The translations under genes and the position numbers were made by a program. A DNA stretch of 22,224 nucleotides, taken from Candidatus Omnitrophota bacterium. Lineage in GTDB: Bacteria; Omnitrophota; Gorgyraeia; 2-02-FULL-51-18; JAGOUK01. The stretch covers positions 1 through 22,224 of the forward strand of contig JAGOUK010000003.1 of assembly GCA_018061225.1 (NCBI GenBank), written 5' to 3'. Of this stretch, positions 13,313 through 20,722 are shown one piece after another. Positions within the stretch are counted from its first letter, which is position 1, and every line of letters starts with the position of its first letter. The notes beneath the pieces are model-generated. The model was given only the letters and a program-made list of their open reading frames with translations. It was not told where the DNA came from and searched no databases.

Positions 13313-14653
13313 AATTCTATCGATCGAGTCGTTCGCTTCCCAGGCCTTCAGAATTTCGTCCGCCGTGGACCGGCGCCGCCGGAGAACTCCAGTGGCCGTT
13401 TCGCTCAGCCACTCCATCTCCAAATCAGAAGAACGGTCCGCTTCCCTGAGCAGCTTGAGACCGGACACGCCCAAAGAGAGCAGATCAACGGCCCAATCTC
13501 GGATCTTCCGGCCCGCGTACATACCTTCGCCCCCTAAAAGCGCCGCCTCGGCGAGCCCCGCTCTGGCCTGATCGGCCCGGATGCCGGCCAGCTTTTCATC
13601 AGCCCGCGTCAAAGTCGCCTTCGAGTAGATAAGACCCTTGATAAATGCCGCCAACCCAAAACTCTGCGTCCCCGGCTGCCGATCGCAGCAGCGGATCTCG
13701 ATGTAGTCCTTTAGGCGAATTTCTGGAAAAAGAAAAGTAAGATGCCGGCCCCAATCCTCACGCGTAGCGACATAGCCCAAATAACCGTTCCGCATAAAAT
13801 CACCGAAGCTCAAACCGCCCATCTTGATGAGACGGCCCTGCCGCTCGATGAAAAATGGCGGAATGGCCAGCGCGTAATTCACATAGTCCTCGAACTTGAA
13901 GTCTTCTTTAAAAAAACAATCCGGCAATCCGCACCGGGCCGGATCCGTCTGTGTCCAAATGTGGGAACGGTAACTCATGAAGCCGCTCGGCTTGCCCAAC
14001 ACCACCGGCGACGACGCGCTCATGGCGGTTAAAATCGGCACCATGCGGGCCAGGACTCTCAGCTTAAGGGCGGCATCCGCCTGACTGACATAATCGACAG
14101 AAACCTGAAGACTGGCGGTCATCTTCATCATCCAATGCGCGAGCTTGCCGGTATCCCCCAGATAATCACGCATCATGAGATAGCGGCGTTTCGGCACCCA
14201 GCCAATCGCGTCCAGGGTATCATTGGGCCGCGCGCCGGCCGCGGACCAGCTGACCCCCCAACCGCGCGCGAGATCTTCCAGCTCCGTCAGATGCTCGCGC
14301 TCAGCGTGATAAGCATCATCCAAAAGCACCGCCGGCGGCGTCGAAAGTTCCAGCTGCCCGCCCGGCTCCACGCTAATCGCGACCCCGCGGCGTTTGAGAG
14401 AAATAATCCACTCGCCTTCCCGCTCAGCCTTCCAACCGCGCTCGCGCTCCAACCGCTCCAGCAATGTCCGGATGCTCCTGGGGCCGATCACGGGCAGTGA
14501 CGTGCCGTCGTTTAGAATGCCGAATTTCTCGAGTTCGAGTCCAACGCGCTCGCATGCCTGATCGCGCGAAACAAATATTGCTAAAAGATCTTCCTGCTGA
14601 AGTTCCGGCGCTTGAACGCTCTCATGACCCTGGGAATCGGCTCGGCTTGTCAT
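13301..14653 (-). CDS. gshA: Glutamate-cysteine ligase, proteobacterial/plant class (GCS2), 450 aa
   Basis: Makes gamma-glutamylcysteine, the first step of glutathione synthesis; cytoplasmic. Family marks: VGLELEKFGI (the Glu-rich metal/ATP start, 'GTEHEKFGF' in relatives), ISVEPGGQLELS, WVPKRRYLMMRDYL, SLQVSVDY, KPSGFMSYRSHIWTQTDPARCG, FPEIRLKDYIEIRCCDRQP. Length (450) is that of class III enzymes. Its first 25 residues are a polar extension ahead of the core. There is no Shine-Dalgarno site. It is divergent from gshB with 28 bp between starts, so the two steps of one pathway are likely controlled from one small region. Confidence 0.92.
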   Translation of the reverse strand: MTSRADSQGHESVQAPELQQEDLLAIFVSRDQACERVGLELEKFGILNDGTSLPVIGPRSIRTLLERLERERGWKAEREGEWIISLKRRGVAISVEPGGQLELSTPPAVLLDDAYHAEREHLTELEDLARGWGVSWSAAGARPNDTLDAIGWVPKRRYLMMRDYLGDTGKLAHWMMKMTASLQVSVDYVSQADAALKLRVLARMVPILTAMSASSPVVLGKPSGFMSYRSHIWTQTDPARCGLPDCFFKEDFKFEDYVNYALAIPPFFIERQGRLIKMGGLSFGDFMRNGYLGYVATREDWGRHLTFLFPEIRLKDYIEIRCCDRQPGTQSFGLAAFIKGLIYSKATLTRADEKLAGIRADQARAGLAEAALLGGEGMYAGRKIRDWAVDLLSLGVSGLKLLREADRSSDLEMEWLSETATGVLRRRRSTADEILKAWEANDSIDRIVRL

Positions 14654-14675
14654 TGTGGGATGCTTTGTGTAACCT
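14647..14675 (+). promoter_or_regulatory. Putative gshB promoter within the gshA/gshB divergent gap
   Basis: TTGTCA (14647-14652), 17 bp, TAACCT (14670-14675). The -35 is good (5/6), the -10 weak (3/6). Predicted start is about 14682, the A of the gshB ATG, and there is no ribosome site. The -35 overlaps the gshA start codon on the other strand, so the two genes could interfere or be co-regulated. Confidence 0.35.
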
Positions 14676-14681
14676 TAGTTT

Positions 14682-15653
14682 ATGAAACGTTTAAAAGTCG
14701 GCTATCTCATGGATCCGGTCCGGACGATTCACCCGGAATACGATACGAGCTTTGCTCTGATGAAGGAATGCGCCCGGAGGCGCCATGAGGTGTATGCCTG
14801 CGAACTAAAAGACTTGCGGAAGCATCATAACACGGTGCAAGCTTGGCTGACAAAGTACCGGCCGGACGAGCGTCGGGGTCTGATTGCGCTAGACGACGGG
14901 CGATGGATGCCTCTCTCGCGCTTGGATGCCTTGTTCATTCGCAAGGATCCCCCGTTTGACATGAGCTACGTATCGGCGATGATGCTGCTTCAGGAAATCG
15001 GCGGCGGCGCGAAGCAAAAACCCTTCATGATCAATGACCCCTCCGGAATTCTCAACACCAACGAAAAAATCAGCGCGATGGAATTCCCGTCCTTTTGCCC
15101 GCCGGGATTGACGGCTTCAACGTACGAGGCTTTTGAAGATTTTTTAAAAAAACCGTCCACGTTGGGCTGGGTTTTTAAACCCCTCTTTTTTAAAGGGGGC
15201 CGCGGCATCACTTGGGTGCGGCCGTCGGAGCGCTCCCGTATCCGAGGAGTTGTGGCGCGACTGACCCGCGGCGGCCGCGAACCCATTGTCTGCCAACATT
15301 ACATCGACCACGCGGCAGGCGGCGACAAGCGCATCCTGATTCTCAACGGAAGGCCGCTAGGCGCCATGAGGAGAATCGCAAAAAAAGGTGAATTTAGAGC
15401 CAATTTGTCAAAGGGGGCTATAGCGGCGGCGGCTCACATCACTCCCCGCGAAATGGCGATGGTGCAAAAACTGCGCCCCACACTGAAGGCCAGAGGGCTT
15501 TATTTTGTGGGGATAGATGTTTTGTCGGGGTATTTGAGCGAGATCAACGTCACCAGCCCATCCGGAGCCCCGGAGATCAACACGTTCAATGGCGGTCGCG
15601 TCGAATCCGCCGTGATCGATTTTATCGAGAAAAGGGCTGCTAAATTCCGCTAA
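14682..15653 (+). CDS. gshB: Glutathione synthase, 323 aa
   Basis: ATP-grasp ligase joining gamma-glutamylcysteine and glycine. Motifs in order: VGYLMDPVRTIHPEYDTSFALM at the N-terminus (region only), FIRKDPPFDMSYV, INDPSGILNTNEK, WVFKPLFFKGGRGI (ATP-binding loop; E. coli has KPLDGMGG, here with FFK in place of DGM), GDKRILILNG, GEFRANLSKG, FVGIDV and SEINVTSPSG (metal-binding Glu/Asn). Length is typical (about 315). The 3' end overlaps the convergent ctaB gene by 14 bp. With gshA it makes a complete glutathione pathway. Confidence 0.93.
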   Translation: MKRLKVGYLMDPVRTIHPEYDTSFALMKECARRRHEVYACELKDLRKHHNTVQAWLTKYRPDERRGLIALDDGRWMPLSRLDALFIRKDPPFDMSYVSAMMLLQEIGGGAKQKPFMINDPSGILNTNEKISAMEFPSFCPPGLTASTYEAFEDFLKKPSTLGWVFKPLFFKGGRGITWVRPSERSRIRGVVARLTRGGREPIVCQHYIDHAAGGDKRILILNGRPLGAMRRIAKKGEFRANLSKGAIAAAAHITPREMAMVQKLRPTLKARGLYFVGIDVLSGYLSEINVTSPSGAPEINTFNGGRVESAVIDFIEKRAAKFR

Positions 15654-16527
15654 GCCGTCCGCCCTTATCCGCCGCCAGCATGATGACAAGCGCGCAAAGG
15701 TAGACGATAGAGACAAGGATCACGCTGCGCGCTTTGGCGCGGTTGGGTTCCTGAACAAAATCAAGACCCATCCATAAAAAAACCACGCCCAGAAGCAGCG
15801 CGACGACCAAATAAGCGCTGCCCGCCATGCCGATCCAAGCCGGCGCCACCACCGCCGCCAAGAGCAGCGTTCCGCACACGGCCATCGGCATTTGAGCCCG
15901 ATGCCCTGTCGGATCGGTGACGCTAATCATGGGAAACCCGCCCGCCCGGTAATCCTCTTCATAAATCCAGGCGATCGCAATAAAATGCGGAATCTGCCAT
16001 AAGAATAGAATCAAAAAAAGAACCAATGCGCCGAGATCCAAAGAGCCCCGCGCAACGCCATACCCCAGAATCGGAGGCAAAGCCCCGCTCACCGCTCCGA
16101 CATAAAGCGCCCAGGGCGTGACGCGTTTGAGCGGGGTGTAAACCACGGTATAACTCAGGAGCAGCACCGCGGAAAGAAACGCGGCCAGCGCACCGAACAC
16201 GGACCACAAATAAATCCAGCCCCCCAGTGAGCAGATGAGCGCGAATGCCGCGCCCTCAAGAGGATGCATGCGACCGCTGGCCATCGGCCGATTTTGGGTG
16301 CGCTTCATTTTTTGGTCAGCGTCACGCTCCCACCATTGATTCCAGGCGTTGGCGCCGGCGCCGATGATCAGAGCCCCGAGCGCCAGGTGCAGAGTGTCGG
16401 AGGCGAGAGGTTGATGCCTCAGACCGATCTGATAGCCGGCCATGACGGTGATGAGCGCCATGATGGTGGGACGAGGCTTGATCAGCATCCAATAGTCCCG
16501 GAGACGGCGCAGGAGAGCAGAGATCAT
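15640..16527 (-). CDS. ctaB: Protoheme IX farnesyltransferase (heme O synthase), 295 aa
   Basis: A membrane UbiA-family prenyltransferase that adds the farnesyl group to heme b. The allylic-diphosphate site is NAWNQWWERDADQKMKRTQNRP (60-81; written by position: Asn60, Asp69, Asp71, Lys73, Arg76, Arg80). The second conserved loop is YEEDYRAGGFPMISV. Seven to nine hydrophobic helices cover the chain. Its start overlaps the ctaA stop in an ATGA, so the two heme A steps are translated together. It is the last gene of the - strand run and overlaps gshB at its 3' end. No oxidase subunit is in the window; it may lie elsewhere. Confidence 0.95.
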   Translation of the reverse strand: MISALLRRLRDYWMLIKPRPTIMALITVMAGYQIGLRHQPLASDTLHLALGALIIGAGANAWNQWWERDADQKMKRTQNRPMASGRMHPLEGAAFALICSLGGWIYLWSVFGALAAFLSAVLLLSYTVVYTPLKRVTPWALYVGAVSGALPPILGYGVARGSLDLGALVLFLILFLWQIPHFIAIAWIYEEDYRAGGFPMISVTDPTGHRAQMPMAVCGTLLLAAVVAPAWIGMAGSAYLVVALLLGVVFLWMGLDFVQEPNRAKARSVILVSIVYLCALVIMLAADKGGRLSGI

Positions 16528-17393
16528 GACACCCGCTTGAGGTCTCGGCGGCCGGGACCCGCCAGGAATAAAGCGGTCGAAAACGCGAGAATCAAAGCAC
16601 CCACCGTCTGATGCGCGGCGGTGATCAGAATGCGTTCCAGGGGCCGCCCCGCGGACGCGGGCTTAAGCACCGTCCACAGAAAGGAGCCGTATCCAAGCGC
16701 GATCTGAAGGACCAGGCATATCAGAACTAGCGTGGACGCGGCTCGAACACCCGGATGATCCGGATAAGCCGCCCGGCTGATGAGCGCCAATGATGCCACG
16801 AAGGCCGTCACGACAAATGCGCCGCCGATATGCTCCAGCACCGCGTGCCCGCCGCTGTGACGGACGTAGGCCCCGAGAAACAATTGCAGCAACAATACGC
16901 CGAGCGTCAAATGCCCCAATTTGCGCTGCAGCCGAGTGATCGGCAGGTCCGGGGTCGCATCGGCGCCGACAAGCCGGTTCTCGGCGCTGAGCCACCAAAG
17001 CGACACGGTGAGCGCAAAAAAACTCTGACCCAAACAGGCGTGAAAAACCGAGACCGGCAGCGGCAAAAGAAGCAGCACCGTCATCCCGCCTAAAAGCGCC
17101 TGCAGCAGAACCAGCGGGACACCGGCAAATGCCAAAACGGCGAGGCGGCGGGGCACTTCGCGCCTGGCCATCCACGCTAGCGCAATCGTGAGCAGCAGGA
17201 CCACGCCCGCGATCACACGGTGCGTGTGTTCATACTGAACCCCGCCTTTCATTTCTGGAAAAAGCATACCGAAAGACAGCGGCCAGTCCGGCACCGACAG
17301 CCCGGAACCGGTGCTTGTCACGAGACCGCCCGCGGCGATCAGGACAAAAGTAAAAATCATGAGGATTAGGGATAACAGATGAAAGCGTTTCAT
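16524..17393 (-). CDS. ctaA: Heme A synthase (COX15/CtaA family), 289 aa
   Basis: A membrane monooxygenase-like enzyme that oxidises heme O to heme A for aa3-type oxidases. Eight hydrophobic helices. GGLVTSTGSGLSVPDWPLSFG (region 22-42) is the family entry motif. The four heme-ligand His are visible: His58 in EHTHRV (with Glu55 at the catalytic-Glu place), His118 in FHACLGQ, His188 in EHIGGA and His261 in AAHQTVG. The Cys pair seen in many CtaA (CPDWPLC) is V/S here, so this is a cysteine-less subtype. GGAG lies 7 bp before the ATG. It is followed by ctaB with a 4-bp overlap and preceded by the MFS gene by 25 bp. Confidence 0.94.
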   Translation of the reverse strand: MKRFHLLSLILMIFTFVLIAAGGLVTSTGSGLSVPDWPLSFGMLFPEMKGGVQYEHTHRVIAGVVLLLTIALAWMARREVPRRLAVLAFAGVPLVLLQALLGGMTVLLLLPLPVSVFHACLGQSFFALTVSLWWLSAENRLVGADATPDLPITRLQRKLGHLTLGVLLLQLFLGAYVRHSGGHAVLEHIGGAFVVTAFVASLALISRAAYPDHPGVRAASTLVLICLVLQIALGYGSFLWTVLKPASAGRPLERILITAAHQTVGALILAFSTALFLAGPGRRDLKRVS

Positions 17394-17418
17394 AATAAAT
17401 CTCCGTTAAGTCGGACGA

Positions 17419-18660
17419 TTATAAATCTTTTTTGCGGCGAAGGCGAAGGCCGAGTGCGGCAGCAGGAAGCAGCACGAGTCCGGTCAGGGTGAACGGCAGT
17501 GCCGGAGCCAGATCGTAAAGCCAGCCGCCCCAGGCAGGCCCCATCGCGCGGCCCAACCCGGCCATCCCCTGCCCACGTCCAAGCGCTTCTCCTGTCGACC
17601 CTTCCGGAGCTTCCTTCGAGATCAGACTGGAAAGCGTCGGCGTGCAGAGACTGGCCCCCAAAGTCATAAACGCCATCATCGCCGCAAAAAGTCCGAAGCT
17701 GCCCATCCAGGGCATCATCAAAAGCGAGCCGATCAAACAAACGGCGCCGGTCAAAAAAATGTTTTGTTCAGAATAATGCTTCGTCAATACCCGGATCGCG
17801 CCGCCCTGAACCAGCACCGCGACCATTCCCATCAGAACATAGAGGGAGCCGATTCCGCGGGCTTCAAGACCGTAACGATAATGGCAGAACAAGGGAAAAG
17901 CGCCATACAAGCTTGATTGCGCGAATGCCAGCGCCCAAGAGGCCGTCCACAACATAGGAAGCACCGACCCCTTAAGAGGCCCGCGTCCAAAGAAGTCATG
18001 CCAAAAAGATATATTCCAAATCGCGGCAGACCCCGTCTTGGGCGTGGCAGCAACGGCGGTTGGACGGCTTCGGTCAAGGCTCTCCGGCAGCTTCAGCCAC
18101 ACAAAAACGAAGCTCAACAAACTCATCGCTGCCGCGAATAAACCCGGAAGCAAATAAGGATCTTTGACCGCCCAGTCACCCCAGAACGGCTGCAGCAGCA
18201 AAACAGATAAAGCAGGGCCCACCGCGAAGCCGATCCCAAACGCGGCACCGATCATCCCCATCCCCTTGGCCCGGTCTTTAGGTTCGGTCACGTCGGCCAC
18301 ATAGGCCTGAGCGGCCGCGATATTCCCGCCGGCAAGACCCGCGGCAAGCCTCGAGAGGAACAGCAGCCAAAAAGTGTGGGAGAAGGCAAAGGCAAGATAG
18401 GCGCAAGAAGCTCCAAGAGTAGAGATTAGCATCACCGGGCGGCGGCCGACCCGATCCGACCATTTGCCCCAGAGCGGCGACGCCACCATTTGCGCGATGG
18501 AATAGATGCTAAAAAGCCAGCCGATGTGAAAGGCCGACGCGCCCAAATCCGTCGCGTAGAACGGGAGCAGCGGCAACACGATGCCAAAGCCGATCAAATC
18601 GACCAACACCACCAAAAAAACCGGAGCCAGCCCGGGCCGGCCGCGGCGCTGATCAGTCAT
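17419..18660 (-). CDS. MFS transporter, DHA1 (TetA-like) family, about 413 aa
   Basis: A proton-driven secondary transporter with 12 predicted membrane helices. Motif A between helices 2 and 3 is GKWSDRVGRRPVML, and the N-terminal PVFLVVLVDLIGFGIVLPLLP is typical of TetA/drug:H+ antiporter 1 proteins. It exports an unknown small molecule; sequence does not justify a drug-resistance claim. The open frame runs to 18735, but the first 25 residues lie inside uvrD in another frame and look unlike a transporter. The ATG at 18660, which overlaps the uvrD stop by 8 bp, is the better start, although no good ribosome site is visible. It is probably translationally coupled to uvrD. Located in the same run as ctaA-ctaB, with no evident functional link. 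Confidence 0.88.
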   Translation of the reverse strand: MTDQRRGRPGLAPVFLVVLVDLIGFGIVLPLLPFYATDLGASAFHIGWLFSIYSIAQMVASPLWGKWSDRVGRRPVMLISTLGASCAYLAFAFSHTFWLLFLSRLAAGLAGGNIAAAQAYVADVTEPKDRAKGMGMIGAAFGIGFAVGPALSVLLLQPFWGDWAVKDPYLLPGLFAAAMSLLSFVFVWLKLPESLDRSRPTAVAATPKTGSAAIWNISFWHDFFGRGPLKGSVLPMLWTASWALAFAQSSLYGAFPLFCHYRYGLEARGIGSLYVLMGMVAVLVQGGAIRVLTKHYSEQNIFLTGAVCLIGSLLMMPWMGSFGLFAAMMAFMTLGASLCTPTLSSLISKEAPEGSTGEALGRGQGMAGLGRAMGPAWGGWLYDLAPALPFTLTGLVLLPAAALGLRLRRKKDL

Positions 18661-20722
18661 CGTCGAGCGAGATGATGTCATCATCGGGGTCGTTCTGGAA
18701 TCCGGTGTCGCGGTCCTCTTCAACCGCTTCCACACTTTCGAATAGATGCGACGGAAGCTCTTCGATGAAGGGTGACGGGCGGGCGATCACCAAACCCGCT
18801 TCCCGGTCGTAGCGCGTCATGGGATGAATCATGTAAAGTTCGTCCTGCGCCCGCGTCACCGCCACATAAAACAAGCGCCGTTCTTCTTCAAACGCGCGCT
18901 CGTCATTCTTCGACTGATGATGCGGGAATTGTCCGTCCGCCAGCCCGAGAACAAAAACTACTTTCCACTCAAGCCCCTTAGCCTGATGAATCGTCGATAA
19001 GACCAGCTGATCATCCTCTTCGACCCTCGTCTCACCCTGCCCGGCAAAACTCTCCCCCCTGAAGTTCTCGCGCAGCGCCAGGTCCGCCAAAAACGACGAA
19101 AGAGACTTGTAGGTGTGGGCAAAGTTCACGAGCTCGCGGAGATCCTCGATCCTGTCCCGCGCGTTGTCAAATCGGCTCAACATATCTTTGGAATAACCGG
19201 CGTCCAGAATCTTCTGAATCAGAAGATCGGGATGAGCTTCATCCTTGGGATCCGAGAGCTTTTTCATCAGAGACTTAAAGGATTCAACACCCGCGCGGGC
19301 GCGCTTATTCGCCTTGACGCCAAAGTCATCCGACACGAGCCGGGCCTGATCGCCCTGCGCGGTCAAATTGACCAGATACTCAGCGTGCAGCTTGTCTGCG
19401 ATGCCGGGTCCAATGCCCGGATACAGCGTGAGCGCCCTCGTCCACGAAACGGAGTCTTTGGGATTTTCCAGGACTTTGAGGTAAGACAACACGTCCTTGA
19501 TATGCGCCTGTTCGAAGAATCGGACTCCCCCGCGCAGGACATAAGGAATCTGCCTCCGCGAGAGTTCCATTTCGAGCTCCGCCGCCTGGTATCGCGCCCT
19601 AAAGAGCACGGCGATACGGCTCAGCTCGATCCCTTCCTCTACCAGCTCCAGGATCTTTTGAGCGATGAAGGTGGACTGATCGCGGAGATCCCGGACCTTG
19701 ATCAGTTCCGGAAGTTTTGAAGAATCTCGGACGCTGACAAGCTCTTTAACAAATTGACGGAGATTATTGCGAATGGATCCGTTGGCTAGCGACAGGATCT
19801 CGGGCGTGGATCGATAATTGGTCAACAGCTTGAACATGCGCACATTGTCATGACGTTTCGGAAATCCCAGGATATTCTGCACTTCCGCGCCGCGGAAGGA
19901 GTAAATGGATTGCGCGTCATCGCCCACGACCAAGAGATTCTGATGCTTCCGCGAGAGCAGTTCCATCACGGTGTTCTGAAGCGGGTTGATATCCTGGTAC
20001 TCATCCACCAAGCAGTATTTGAATTGATCGGACAGGCGCTCGCCGGTCTCGGGATGATCTCTCAAAAGCCGTATCCAGGTCAGCAGGAGGTCGTCGAAGT
20101 CCAGGCTATTGGATTCGCGCTTACGCCGCTCATACTCATTCGCCAGCACCCTAAACCCATCTTCCAAATGAGAAAAATAGGGGTAACGTTCCTCCAGCAC
20201 CTGCGCCAGGGTCTTTTGCGTGTTAGCGGCGTAGGAAAGTGCCGAGTGCACCACTCCCGCCGCCGGAAACCGCAAATCAGTCGGCTTGAACGGAAGTGCC
20301 GCGTAACAGGACTTTAGAAGCGTTCGGGCATCCTCTTCATCCAAAATACCGAAGCCGCTGGAAAGCCCAAGGACGGCCGCGTTCTGCCGCAAAATGCGAT
20401 GGCCGATATGATGAAAAGTCCCGCACCAAAGCCCCTGCAGCGAGCCCCCGAGATGCCGTTCCATGCGGTTGCGCATTTCGGCGGACGCCTTGTTGGTGAA
20501 CGTCACCAGCAAAATGCGGTCTGGTGCCACGCCGCTTTCCAAAAGATACAGCACCCGGTAAATGAGCGTGCGCGTCTTACCGCTGCCCGCACCGGCAAGC
20601 ACAAGACTGGAGCCGTCGGCATTTCGCACGACTTCGAGCTGCTCCCGATTGAGCTCGGACTCATAATTGATCTTGAGTTCGCGGCGCTCAGAAACGCCGT
20701 GCAGAACGTATTTACGGGTCAT
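18653..20722 (-). CDS. UvrD/PcrA/Rep-type superfamily 1A DNA helicase, 689 aa
   Basis: A 3'-5' ATP-dependent DNA helicase of repair or replication-restart type. Helicase motifs in order: Q-motif region LNREQLEVV, Walker A AGAGSGKT (43-50), LLVTFTNKASAEM, VDEYQD (Walker B), GDDAQSIYSFRGA, LTNYRSTPEIL, STIHQAKGLEWKVVFV, and the last FYVAVTRAQDEL. All seem intact. It is shorter than E. coli UvrD (720) and lacks a long C-terminal Tudor-like tail, ending instead in an acidic stretch (DPDDDIISLDDD). It could equally be named pcrA, rep or uvrD, so no symbol is given. The ATG overlaps the GAF gene stop (ATGA). Confidence 0.93.
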   Translation of the reverse strand: MTRKYVLHGVSERRELKINYESELNREQLEVVRNADGSSLVLAGAGSGKTRTLIYRVLYLLESGVAPDRILLVTFTNKASAEMRNRMERHLGGSLQGLWCGTFHHIGHRILRQNAAVLGLSSGFGILDEEDARTLLKSCYAALPFKPTDLRFPAAGVVHSALSYAANTQKTLAQVLEERYPYFSHLEDGFRVLANEYERRKRESNSLDFDDLLLTWIRLLRDHPETGERLSDQFKYCLVDEYQDINPLQNTVMELLSRKHQNLLVVGDDAQSIYSFRGAEVQNILGFPKRHDNVRMFKLLTNYRSTPEILSLANGSIRNNLRQFVKELVSVRDSSKLPELIKVRDLRDQSTFIAQKILELVEEGIELSRIAVLFRARYQAAELEMELSRRQIPYVLRGGVRFFEQAHIKDVLSYLKVLENPKDSVSWTRALTLYPGIGPGIADKLHAEYLVNLTAQGDQARLVSDDFGVKANKRARAGVESFKSLMKKLSDPKDEAHPDLLIQKILDAGYSKDMLSRFDNARDRIEDLRELVNFAHTYKSLSSFLADLALRENFRGESFAGQGETRVEEDDQLVLSTIHQAKGLEWKVVFVLGLADGQFPHHQSKNDERAFEEERRLFYVAVTRAQDELYMIHPMTRYDREAGLVIARPSPFIEELPSHLFESVEAVEEDRDTGFQNDPDDDIISLDDD

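Noticed and set aside
18661..18735. N-terminal extension of the MFS transporter
   Set aside because: The 25 extra residues are polar, lie inside the helicase gene and precede a natural transporter start at 18660.
19115..19720. 201-codon + strand frame opposite the helicase gene
   Set aside because: It is antisense to conserved helicase motifs and lacks its own start signals.
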